From NCBI GenBank assembly GCA_036873135.1, contig JAPTYO010000022.1, positions 7,717,785 to 7,781,784 of the forward strand: a stretch of DNA of 64,000 bases, given 5' to 3'. Below the pieces are notes generated by a model. That model was not told the DNA's origin, made no database searches, and saw only the letters and a list, made by a program, of their open reading frames with translations. Origin of the DNA: Clarkia xantiana subsp. parviflora. Its lineage: Eukaryota > Streptophyta > Magnoliopsida > Myrtales > Onagraceae. Each line of letters opens with the position of its first letter. Positions within the stretch are counted from its first letter, which is position 1. A program made the translations under genes and the position numbers. Positions 21,633 to 32,000 of this stretch are shown here, piece by piece.

Positions 21633-24303
21633 TTAAGCTTGGTCCTTGTTGGAAGTTGGGTCCTCAGCAACATCGGAGGGAGGCAGATTCGGAGGGGCCT
21701 GGGCAGAAGGCTCCGCAGTCCGCGGAGTCGGGTCCGCGGCATCAGTCCCTTCACTCTCCGCGGGGAGGTTGAAGTACTTCTCTGCGATGGGGGCAAGGGT
21801 CTCGGACTTCTTGAAATCGATGGAGTCCTCGTATGCCGTGTAGAGCTCCTCGACGGCATTGAACAGAATGTTCTCCACCTCGGTTTTGCAGAACTTCACG
21901 GCATCCGCCTCGAAATCATCAGAGTTCCGATACTCCTCGCGACCCTGAGCCTTTGCCTCAGCCAGTTTGGCAGAAAATTCAGCCTCTTGGGCTTCAAGTT
22001 TCGCCTTGGCCTCCGCGAGAGCTTCCACGAAAACGCCCTTCTCGTGGAGGAGCTGCCTCTTCTCCGACTCGTTCCGCCGATGATCCTCCTGGGCTATCCT
22101 CTGCTCCCGACGCAGGACAGCCTCGTAATCTTGAACCTGCTTGAGCAGGCTCCCAGCCTTCTCGTCGAGGAGGGTCCGCTCCTTAGCTATCTTCTCCCTA
22201 GCCGCCATAGCCTCGTCGAGGTCCGCTTGGAGCTTGGCCAAAGTGTCGGGGTCCGACTTGGCATGTGCCTCCTCCAACGCACCCTTAAGAGCCAGGATGA
22301 AGCCGAAGCAGCGCTGCTGGTCCGCGGTTTCCTAAGATGAAAGGGAAAAAGGATTAGAATCCGATGGTCGAAGGCAAAGAACAATGAAGAAAACAAAACA
22401 AAGGTAAAGTTTTACCTCCATCCGACGGATGGCCATAGCGCGGAGCTCCTCCTCGATGTCCTCCCGCGCCAAGGAAATTGGCCGCCTCAAGGCCGGGGGA
22501 ATCGACCCCGCCAGCAGATGCAGGGCCAAATCAGGCTGAAGGTCCCCCCGTTGGAGTGGGACCCCTTGGAGAGACTCGATCGGGTTCCAGGAACCGTCTC
22601 CTGGTCGGGGGTGAAAATCTTGTAAATATTTTCATCCACCGGGAGAGGAGGGATGACCCTGGAATCTTCAGCTGGAGGAGCCACCTCGGGAGTTTGAGTG
22701 CGGAGCTCGGGAGGAGGACTCTGGGACACGTTTTCCACGGGGGGCCTCAGGGTGCTCCGGCCTGGCTTACGGCGGAGCAGGCCACCTTCATTGGGCTCCT
22801 CGGAGGAAGGAGAAGCCTCCAAATCAGTCACCTGACGGAACTGAGCTTCCGTCGGGACATCTTCCAGCATCAACTCCTGCGGGGTCGCAGCCCTTGCTGG
22901 AGTGGCAGCCTTCCTCGGAGTGACAGCCTCCGATGGACCTGCGGTTGCGGGACGAATAAAGTCAGGCAAGGTGTCACGGGGGCACCAGATGATTTGACGC
23001 TCGAGATGTTGGTTCTTTCCGAAGAAGTTGTAGTATCCTGCCTTGAGAACGCGGGGGGTTTCTCCTCAAAGGATGTATTTGATTTCTCGAACCCGCGATT
23101 CCCGATCAGCGGGGATAAACTCTTCGGGAACCAGCTTTTTATATCTTTTAATAGCACGACGGACACGCTTACCTTCCTCGGCGGTAGTGACCCCGAAGGC
23201 TTGGTCTATCTCCTCCCTTCTGGCCCGCTTGGCCACGACCTGTTCTTCGGTCGGAGGAGCAGTAGAAGGAGTAGCGGAAGAGGAAGCTCCCTTCTTCAGC
23301 GACTTCCGCTTCCTCTTAGAGCCACCGGGGACGACATCAGTCTCACCCTGCTTCAACATGAGATGAGTCAGCAGAGATGATTTCTTGGCTGCAAGAGTGA
23401 AAAGACAAAGCGGTTAGAATTGTTACCCAGATGACTAAATCCTTGGAAACGGAATCAAGGAGCCGGACTCCGATATGAATCAAGTCCTTCTCCACGAGCT
23501 TGTTGGCGTCGAGGGGAATGAAGGAGTCCCCCCAACGGTAGAGCTGGACCATCTGGAGAGTGTTGAGGTCATCCTCAGTGTAGACCCCGAGCTTGGGGGC
23601 AGGGTCCGCCTCAACCTCCCATCGGGGCCATGGGACATAGCTGTTTTGGACGAAGAAGTAATACTTCTTCCATCCGCTATTGTCGGACCCCGAGTCACGA
23701 ATCAGCACCCGATCCTTGTGGAACTTCCAGGTCTCGCTATCCCAGCCGAAACGTGAAAGTTGCTCCTTTGTCCACTTGGGGAGTCGGGGGGAGAAGGAGC
23801 AAACACCAGCCTTATTGCACTTCATTCCGTAGAATGTGCGGAAGAGCAGTAGACTGTACGTCCACTGCTGGCGGAGGCACAGAAGCTGGAAGGCATTCCA
23901 CACGCGGATGGCGTGTGGAGAGAAGGTACATGGGTGTGTCTTGTAGAAGTTGCACATCTCCACCAGGTTCCCGCAGAAGGGGAATCGAATCCCCGCGCTT
24001 ATCTGTCCGCGGAGACGAACACTTCTCCCTCTCGAGGACGCGTGACGATATGCTTCCTCCTGACGGTAGGCTGAGACTCGTAGGGGAAACGAGGCTCCCA
24101 ATCCGAGGTAATGCAGCCCTCCCGGAGAGCAACCTCATACGAGGCCTCGGAAATCTCGTTAACAGCAAGTTCAAAGGTAAAAGGAGTCCTAGCCTCAGAA
24201 CTAGCCTCGTCGAAAAACGGTTACAGACATAAAAATTCAAGAAAGGAGGAGAGGATAATGTTAGAAAATCACGAGAACAGAGAAGGGAAACCTTACCAGA
24301 TAT
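21633..24303 (-). pseudogene. E1 antisense gene (4 exons), basic coiled-coil protein, decayed
   Basis: It lies on the strand opposite to E1. Comparison with E4's copy gives exon 1 at 24297-24303, exon 2 at about 24210-23427, exon 3 at about 23383-22416 and exon 4 at 22331-21633. Exon 1 reads ATATCTG where E4 has ATGTCTG, so the start codon is lost. A one-base loss near 24002 breaks exon 2. Recognisable blocks are FCGNLVEMCNFYKTHP, VWNAFQLLCLRQQWTYSLLL and PWPRWEVEADPAP (exon 2), SKRKRKSLKKGAS and EEGKRVRRAIKRYKKLVPEE (exon 3), and a long coiled coil ending ...SNKDQA (exon 4). The exon-2 block resembles the plant 'putative gypsy-type transposon' proteins (Pfam Transposase_28, by memory of the pattern). 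Function unknown. E3 separates it from its TATA box. Confidence 0.8.
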
Positions 24304-24462
24304 CGTCGATGGATGCTTGGTGAAGATGAAGAAGGATCGGGGAGATTGAAGGCCTTGGATCACTTGAAGAGCAGAAGAACCTTGGAGAAGAAAACTTCGA
24401 ATTCGAGAATGGCAGAACTTCCAGAAACTGAGAGGGTGAAGAAGAAGTGAATAATGCCAGGA

Positions 24463-25160
24463 TGTTGGATCACGGTGGAACTCCGGTACGGACTTTGACG
24501 GCAATCCTAGCTCCTTTGCTCCACGCAATCCTGCAAGAGGGGATAGACCGGGCGGTGACCCAGAATCCCTCTCCGATGCTTAAATGAGTATATCGTATGA
24601 CTGGCAAGCAGCAATCTCAAAGTGTATTGAATTCAACGTTTGTGTTCTGAGGTGATCTCTTTGCCTTTTTATAGGCAAAGAGATGCCTCAGGTACCTGGC
24701 GAACCGTTGGGGGTGGTTAGCCCGTATCCCGCATATCTCGGATGTGATCTCGTGTATCTCAGCCATGCCCCGCGTATCTCGGCCACGCTCCGTGTATCTT
24801 AACCACGTTCCACGTATCTCGGCCACGCCCCGCACATCTTGGCCTTATCCTTTGATAATCGAGTCCCGACTCCCGTCGGGGACTCCAAAGTTATCTCGTT
24901 GTGTCACCGCTCGGGGCCCCTCGTCATCGTGACAGGGCCAATCATTCTCGGGGATTCATCATCGAGGCATACTTAAAGGCTTCTCATCGGGAGCTTCCAG
25001 CTCCACTGTCGGGACCGACTCTGTCGGGACTTTGCCTTGTCGGGACTCCCTTCGTCGGGACCCTTCTCCTAGGTCATCTTGACCTTCATTTTGGGCCTGG
25101 TGGGCCTGTTTTCTGTTTCCTCCCCGTTAAAGGGCCTGACGGCTGTAATCGAACCCATCA
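24463..25160 (-). repeat. E3 3' LTR (698 bp)
   Basis: Bounded by TGTTGGATCACGG and AACCCATCA (minus-strand LTR from TGATGGGTT to CCAACA). It includes repeats of CGTATCTCGGCCACG-type (about 24740-24840) and CTGTCGGGAC-type (about 25005-25065), and a TATA region TGCCTATAAAAAGGC on the minus strand near 24670. Confidence 0.9.
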
Positions 25161-25540
25161 TTTGCCCCCAAGACATGAGGGACTTTTAGTTCGTCGTGTC
25201 TTCCAACACCCGACCTCCCGATATTGGAATCGGGGATCTTTCCCTTGGTTTAGTCATTCACTTATCAGTCTTCTTCTTCACGTTTCCTTAGTGCTTTGTG
25301 GACAACTGCCAAATCCAAGGGGACTCCTTGACTCCCCAGTTCATTAAATGCAGCAGATAGTGAAGTGACGTCATCAGCACCCGTGCCTGATTCTCTGTGT
25401 CTGCTTTTTCTGAAAAGTGCTTTTCAGACTATTTCATCATTGCACCTGCTACCATCCTGCACGTTTCATCTCAACGGTCCAGATTAGAACGCTTCAACTT
25501 CGACGGTTCAGATTAAAGCGCCCCTTCGACTGTCCTCTTC
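25161..25540. other. E3 PPT and antisense-gene upstream region
   Basis: On the minus strand TCTTGGGGGCAAA (25161-25173) is the polypurine tract before the 3' LTR. The rest is the upstream region of the plus-strand antisense gene. ACTTTTAGTTCGTCGTGTCTT (about 25184-25204) is conserved at the same place in E1 and E4. Confidence 0.6.
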
Positions 25541-25550
25541 GCCTATAAAA
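25541..25550 (+). promoter_or_regulatory. TATA box of E3 antisense gene
   Basis: GCCTATAAAAACC lies about 100 bases before the ATG at 25650. E4 has CCTATAAAACC at the same place (51715-51725) and E1 has TTATAAAAGC (33674-33683, minus). Confidence 0.6.
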
Positions 25551-25649
25551 ACCTCCCCCAGGGTACAGTTTCCTCTTATCATCTACAAATTTTCGAAAGC
25601 TTACTGCAACTCTTGAGACCTTAGTGTTTCTTCGGCCATCTTTCCGGCA

Positions 25650-26059
25650 ATGTCAGGTTCATTCTTCCAGCCTCCAATTATCATGTTCGCCTTCATCTTT
25701 GCTTAGTTTGATTGTAATTTTCCGGAAAAACCTAACGTCCCTTTCAATGGCTGATTTCAGACAGTGGATCTGGTTTCGAGGGAAGGAAGCCTTTCAACTT
25801 CGACTATGCTCTGAACGAAATTTTCAGCACTGCTTATGATGCAGCTCTCCGGGAAGGATGTATCATTTCCGCCAGAGAAGCCGATGCTCAAGGCCGGAAA
25901 TGCATACCACAAGTTCAGAGTGAAGAGGAGCTACTTCTTCATTGGAAACTCCTCGATCCCATAACTCCGATAGCCAATCCTCCAACGGCTGACCTTGTGG
26001 AGCCTTCTGCCACAGACCTTGTGAACCGCGTTCTCGTTGATGTCGCTAACAAGGATTAG
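25650..26059 (+). CDS. E3 antisense gene, internally deleted but open (101 aa)
   Basis: Exon 1 is ATGTCAG (25650-25656) with donor GTTCAT. Exon 2 starts after TTTCAG at 25761 and runs to TAG at 26057-26059. Spliced, the frame stays open for 101 residues: MSDSGSGFEGRKPFNFDYAL, then AYDAALREGC, then a scrambled middle, then a C-terminus (ADLVEPSATDLVN...) that matches the end of E4's protein (EPSATDLVD). Pieces of exon 2 and exon 4 are joined by internal deletions, one out of frame (the RSYFFIGNSSIP segment is readable only in another frame). It may be a fossil, or a short product combining the N- and C-terminal tails. Confidence 0.5.
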
Positions 26060-26179
26060 GCCTAACTGCTTATCGCTAGAATCTTTGTATTCTCCTCCTT
26101 TTGTAATCGTCGGGCCTTCGAGCCCCATTAATATCAGACTTTCTTAGTTCCGATTCTTTCATTGCACTTCTCCTAGTGG

Positions 26180-27320
26180 CTCTACTATACTTTCTTAAGT
26201 CGAAACCTCGACACTTAAGATATTCTCGTTCATCACTTAAGACGATTTACTAACTTGCACCACTTAAGGCGACTTATCGTCATGCACCACTTAAGGCGAC
26301 TTTCCAATACTCAGAATAAATCCAAGAATCACGCATCATTTAAGACGACTTAATATCGTGCACCACTCAAGGCGACTTTATATCGTGCACCACTTAAGGC
26401 GACTTAGTATCGTGCACTACTCAAGGCGACTTTATCTCGTGCACCACTCAAGGCGACTTTATATTGTGCACCACTTAAGGCGACTTAGTGTCGTGCACCA
26501 CTCAAGGCGACTTTATATCGTGCACCACTTAAGGCGGCTTTTCGATACTTAGAATAAAACTAAGGATCGTGCACCACTCAAGGCGACTTTTTCTCGTGCA
26601 CCACTCAAGGCGACTTTATATCGTGCACCACTTAAGGCGACTTAGTATCGTGCACCACTCAAGGCGTCTTTTTGATACTTAGGATAAACCTAAAGATCGC
26701 GCACCACTCAAGGCGACTTAGTATCGTGCACCACTCAAGGCGACTTTTTGATACTTAGGATAAACCTAAAGATCGTTCACCACTCAAGGCGACTTAGTAT
26801 CGTGCACCACTCAAGGCGTCTTTTTGATACTTAGGATAAACCTAAAGATCGTGCACCACTCAAGGCGACTTAGTGTCGTGCACCACTAAAGGCGACTTTT
26901 TGATACTTAGGATAAACCTAAAGATCGTGCACCACTCAAGGCGACTTAGTATCGTGCACCACTCAAGGCGACTTTTTGATACTTAGAATAAATCTAAGCA
27001 TTGTGCACCACTTAAGGCGACTTTTCTCGTGCACCACTTAAGGCGACTTTTCTCGTGCACCACTCAAGGTGACTTTTCTCGTGCACCACTCAAGGCGACT
27101 TTTCTCGTGCACCACTTAAGGCGACTTTGACACTTAGCATAAATCTAAGGATAACTCTTATTGGAAGCAACCTCTTTATTGATGGCATAAAATTGGCTTA
27201 CATCGAATTAAACGATAAACAGCATACACCACTAAAGGCGATTTTTACATCGGGCACCACTTAAGGCGACTTTATCGGGCACCACTTAAGGCGACTTTAT
27301 CGGGCACCACTTAAGGCGAC
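26180..27320 (-). repeat. E3 tandem-repeat block after integrase
   Basis: More than 35 copies of a roughly 25-30-base unit, plus-strand form CGTGCACCACTTAAGGCGAC, organised in places into longer blocks with TTTTTGATACTTAGGATAAA. In element-sense orientation the core reads CCTTAAGTGGTG, as in E1. It occupies the same slot between integrase and the antisense gene. Confidence 0.88.
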
Positions 27321-27325
27321 TTTCT

Positions 27326-29047
27326 TCAAGCATGGTGTTTCTTCAAGTGTTCGCCACTAAAAGAATGCTTCAACGTTCTGCCATCGAGGTCTTCCAACTT
27401 GTACGCATTTGGAGCTGGCATCCCCACGACATTGTAAGGTCCTTCCCATTTTGGTGACATCTTGTTGATTCGATCCAAAAGGGTGAACTCGTTGCGACGC
27501 CAAACCAGCTCCCCAACAAAGAACTGTCGGGACTTCACTCACCGATTGTAGTACCTGGCCGTCGCCAAACGCATTCGAGCTTGGACTTCATCGGCTTCCC
27601 GCCTCTTCTCTTCGAGTAAGTCCAAGTCCAGACGTCTCACTTCATCGTTCGTCAGGGGCTCGTAATATCTCATCCGATGGGACGCCACAGCTACCTCTAC
27701 GGGGGCGACAGCTTCCGTGCCATAAACGAGGCCAAACGGAGTCTCCCATGTTGATCGTTTGGGTGTCGTTCTAACAGCCCAAAGCACGTTTTCCAGTTCG
27801 TTCAGCCACTTGCCCTTCAAGGCATAGACCCTCTTCTTCAGGCCATCCATCACGATTTTGTTGGCTGATTCCACCTGGTCATTAGTCTGAGCATGGCGTA
27901 CGGAGGCGGTCCGATGCTCAATGTTCAATTCTTCCAGATACTCCCTCACCTGAGAGCCGTTAAACGGTGGACCATTGTCGCTGATCACCACCTTAGGAAT
28001 CCCGTATCTGGACTCGATGTGGGTCTGGAGGAACTTGACGATCTGGTTCCCCGTTGTTCTGGCCAACGCCTTTGCCTCTATCCATTTCGAAAAATAATCG
28101 ATAGCTACAAGTAAATACTTACATTGTCCTTGTGCTTGTGGGAGAGGTCCCACCAAGTCGATGCCCCACTGCGCGAAGGGCCAAGCGCTCTTGATGGATG
28201 TCAGATTAGCGGCCGGAGCCACGATACTCGGGGCGTACCTCTGGCACGCGTCGCAGGATCGGACCAACGCCGTTGCTTCTTTGTTCATCGTGGGCCAATA
28301 GTAGCCCAAGTTCAACACCTTCCTCATAATGGATCGGGCCCCTTCGTGACAAGCCGCGACCCCTTCATGCATTTCCTTCAGGATTCGATTGGTGTCGGGT
28401 TCTGCCACACACCTTAAGTACGGAGTGGAGAACCAGCCCTTCTTGTATAGCTGATTGTCCAGCATCACATAATTGGCCGCGATCCGACGTATCCTGTCCG
28501 CTGCCACTTGATCATCGGGGACTGTCCCCGTAGTCAGATACGCGACTATCGGGGTCATCCAAGTGGGCTCCTCCTCCGATTTTGCCTCAATGGTGCATAC
28601 CTGCGTTGGGTCGATGGTCGATAAGATCACCTTCTCCAAGAAGTGCACCTTCCGATTTTCTTCCAAGGGTGCCCCCAAGGCAAATTTGCTCAAGGCGTCT
28701 GCCTCTACGTTCTCCTCCCTCGGAATTGCCTCGATATCGAAGCTTTTGAAGCTCTCTTTCAGGGCTTGTACCTCTCGCAGATACTTCTTCATTATCGGAC
28801 TCCTTGCTTCGTATCGCCCTTGAACCTGGTTCACGATTAAAGCTGCGTCGCACTTCACTCTTAAGTGATCGATTTCAGTGCCTTTAGCAATTTTTAGGCC
28901 CGTGATAAGAGCTTCATATTCCGCTTCGTTGTTTGTGGCCTTGAATGTTAAAGCCAAGGCATATCGGAGCGGTTCACCTTCACCCGGTGGTATCAACAAA
29001 AAGCCTGCTCCTGATCCGTCCGAACTCGCGGAGCCATCCGTGTACAT
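27326..29047 (-). pseudogene. E3 archaeal-type RNase H and integrase
   Basis: Minus-strand frame 29047-27539 (502 aa) plus 27538-27326, separated only by a TGA (NR*VKSRQFF; CGA in E1 and E4). The first ~130 residues are the archaeal-type RNase H (MYTDGSASSDGSGAGFLLIP, NNEAEYEALITGLKIAKG, DAALIVNQVQG, IPREENVEADALSKFA). Integrase follows, with its zinc region (MHEGVAACHEGARS...SCDACQRYAP), DDE residues (WGIDLVGPLP, VISDNGPPF, NDQVESANK) and the C-terminal SPKWEGPYNVVGMPAPNAYKL. Apart from the upstream TAG and this TGA all catalytic residues remain. Confidence 0.9.
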
Positions 29048-29050
29048 CTC

Positions 29051-32000
29051 CTAGGTATTTTCCTTGTTTGGCTGTTCTGATTGCTCTGCCCTCTCTGGTT
29101 GTTTTTCTATCGGGACCTCCATGGTTGCCCCCTCTACAGGGCCCGTTTCTTCTAGATCGGGGGCTGTAGATTCTGCTATAAAATCCGCCAATGCCTGGCC
29201 CTTGATTGCCGTTCTTGGAGCAAAGTGTATTCGAAACTCACTAAGCTCTACTGCCCATTTCACTAATCTTCCCGACGCATCCGGTCGGTTCAAAAAATGC
29301 TTCAAATGCTGGTTCGTCAGCACAGTAATCTCGTGTGCGTGGAAATAAGGCCTTAGTTTCCGAGCAGTAATAATCAACTCGAAGAGGTACTTCTCAACGG
29401 CGGGATAGTTTAATTCAGACTTGGCAAACGCCTTGCTTACATAATAGACGGGGACTTGATTACCCTCGACAATTTTTACTAACACAGAGCTAATGGCAAA
29501 TTCAGAAACAGCCAAGTAAAGGTATAGCGGCTCGCCTGGAACCGGTTTCGCCAACGGCAGGAGGGTGCGAAGGTGCTGCTTGAGCGCTTGGAACGCCTCT
29601 TCACACTTGGCGGTCCATTCGAATTTCTTGTTGGCCCTCAGGAATTCAAAAAACGGCATTGATCGGTCGCTGGCTTTGGACAAGAAGCGATTCATTGCAG
29701 CTAGTCGGCCATTCAGCACTTGCACCTCCCGATGGTTTATCGGAGATTGCATCTCCTCGATTGCCCTCAGCTTCTCAGGATTCACTTCAATTCCTCTTTG
29801 GCTCACCATGAAGCCCAAAAACTTCCCTGAGTGGACTCCGAAGGCGCATTTCGTCGGGTTCAAGCGAACTTGATGGAGCCTCATCCGCTCAAATGCCATG
29901 GTTAGGTTGTGCACATGATCTTCGGCTTGTCGGGACTTCACCAGCATATCATCCACGTAGGCTTCCATGGTTTCTCCCAGCATATCTCCAAACAGCTTGT
30001 TCACCATTCGTTGGTAGGTGGCCCCAGCATTGATCAACCCAAAAGGCATGACATCGTAGTGATAGATGTCACTGTCCGCATAGAACGCTGTATGGGGAGC
30101 GTCTTCTTTGGCCATCTTGATCTGGTTGTAGCCGGAATACGCATCCATGAAGCTCAACAGCTCATGTCCCGACGTGGCATCCACCAACTGGTCGATTCTT
30201 GGGAGTGGATAAAAGTCCTTCGGGCAGGCCTTGTTCAAGTCGCGGAAGTCCACACACATTCGCCATTTCCCGTTAGTTTTCTTCACCAGCACTGGATTAG
30301 CAACCCAAATCTGGAATCGGAGCTCCTTAATAAACCCAGCATCGAGCAACCTGCCTACTTCCTGCTGGATCGCGATCTTCTTGTCCGTGCCCATCGGACG
30401 CCTTTTCTGCGTGATAGGCTTGATCGCGGGGTCTATCTTCAGCTCGTGTACGATCACATCGGGGCTGATTCCTGGCATATCGCTCGGGGACCAGGCAAAC
30501 AGCACCTTGAACTCCTTCAACAACTCCACCAATTTTTGAGCTGTCTCCTCAGTCAGAGCAGACCCGATTTTCACCTTCCTCTGGGGTCCGTCGATCTCGA
30601 CTTCTTTCAGATCTTCTACGGGGGCGGGACGCCCAAACTCTTCTCTGGGATCTGTGTCTGTCTGGAGGACAGTCATGGCCTCTCGTCTCCTCCTCCGAGT
30701 GGCATTAACATAGCATTTTCGGGAAGCCACTTGGTCGCCCTTGACTTCTCCGACTCCGTGGTCGGTCGGGAACTTCATCTTCTGGTGCACAGTCGAGGCA
30801 ACCGCCATCAGGGGATTAATGGTGGTTCTCCCGATAATCGCGTTGTAGGTCCCCGCGGAATCAACCACGACAAATTCCACGTTCCTCCTTTCTGATTTCC
30901 ACCCGCTACCAAACTCCACTGGTAAGGTGATTACTCCTAGCGGATAGGAGGTTGAGCCAGAGAACCCGACCATCGGGAAGTTTGCTTCCTTCAGATCTTT
31001 CTTTGTTTTCCCCATAGCCTCCAGCGCGTCCATGAATAGAATGTCGGAGGAGCTCCCTCCGTCGATTAGAATTCTCTTCATCTCAAACCCATCGACATCC
31101 AAGGTTACCACCAAGGCATCGTCATGCGGAGTCTCCACGCCTATGAGGTCTTCCGATGAGAAGGAGATTACCATCTCTTCTTTCAAGGTCCAGGATCGGG
31201 ACCTCTTACCTAGCACCACCGCCGTAGGGATTCTAGAGGCATAGACCTCTCGGGCGGATGAGGTATCACCTCCAGCGGCAAATCCTCCATGAATCACGTT
31301 GATAACCCGTCTCTCCTTGCGAGCACCGGATGACTCTGGATCAGTTCTCTTCTTTTTTGGGGACCGATCGCGGGATCGGGAACGGGACCGTGATCGGGAC
31401 CGAGAGCGGGACCGGCACCGCTTATCCCCGACGAATTCCTTGAGCTTCCCCTTCTGGATCAGCTTTTCAATCTCCTTCTTCAGTTCCCGACAGTGATTGG
31501 TGTCGTGACCATTTGCGCGGTGAAATCGGCAGTAGCGATCCGTGCGAGATCCCAAGAATTCTCCATCCTTCTTTGGGGGGTACCTGGAGATACCTTGTCG
31601 TTCCATGACTGTCAGCACCTCCGCCATGGAGCAGTTGAGAGGAATGTCGAGATCCTCCCACTTATCTTTCCTTGAAGAACGCCTATCGTCCCTCCGGTCC
31701 GGACGGCCTCGATTCTTGCTACTGTCGGGTTTACCTTTTGACTTACGATCGTCGAAAGGTTTAACCGACTGCTTCCCTTTGTTCGACTTTGGGGGCTCAA
31801 GTTCTCTCGCGGCTATCTTCGACTCCTGGACATCGATCTGCCGTTTCACCCTCTTCTGTAATGCCTCCATATTCCACACAGCTTTCTCAGCCACGCTGTG
31901 CATCAGATCGGAGCCATAGGGGGCTGTCAGGTTCCGAATGAAGGTACGGATGGTTTCGCCCTCCGAAATTTCTTCGTCGATCTCTGCCACACTGGCCGTG

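Noticed and set aside
29909..30895. 328-residue plus-strand frame opposite E3 RT/protease
   Set aside because: It is the exact shadow of the conserved minus-strand pol frame, and E4 has a similar shadow at 58241-58978. The real antisense gene lies elsewhere.
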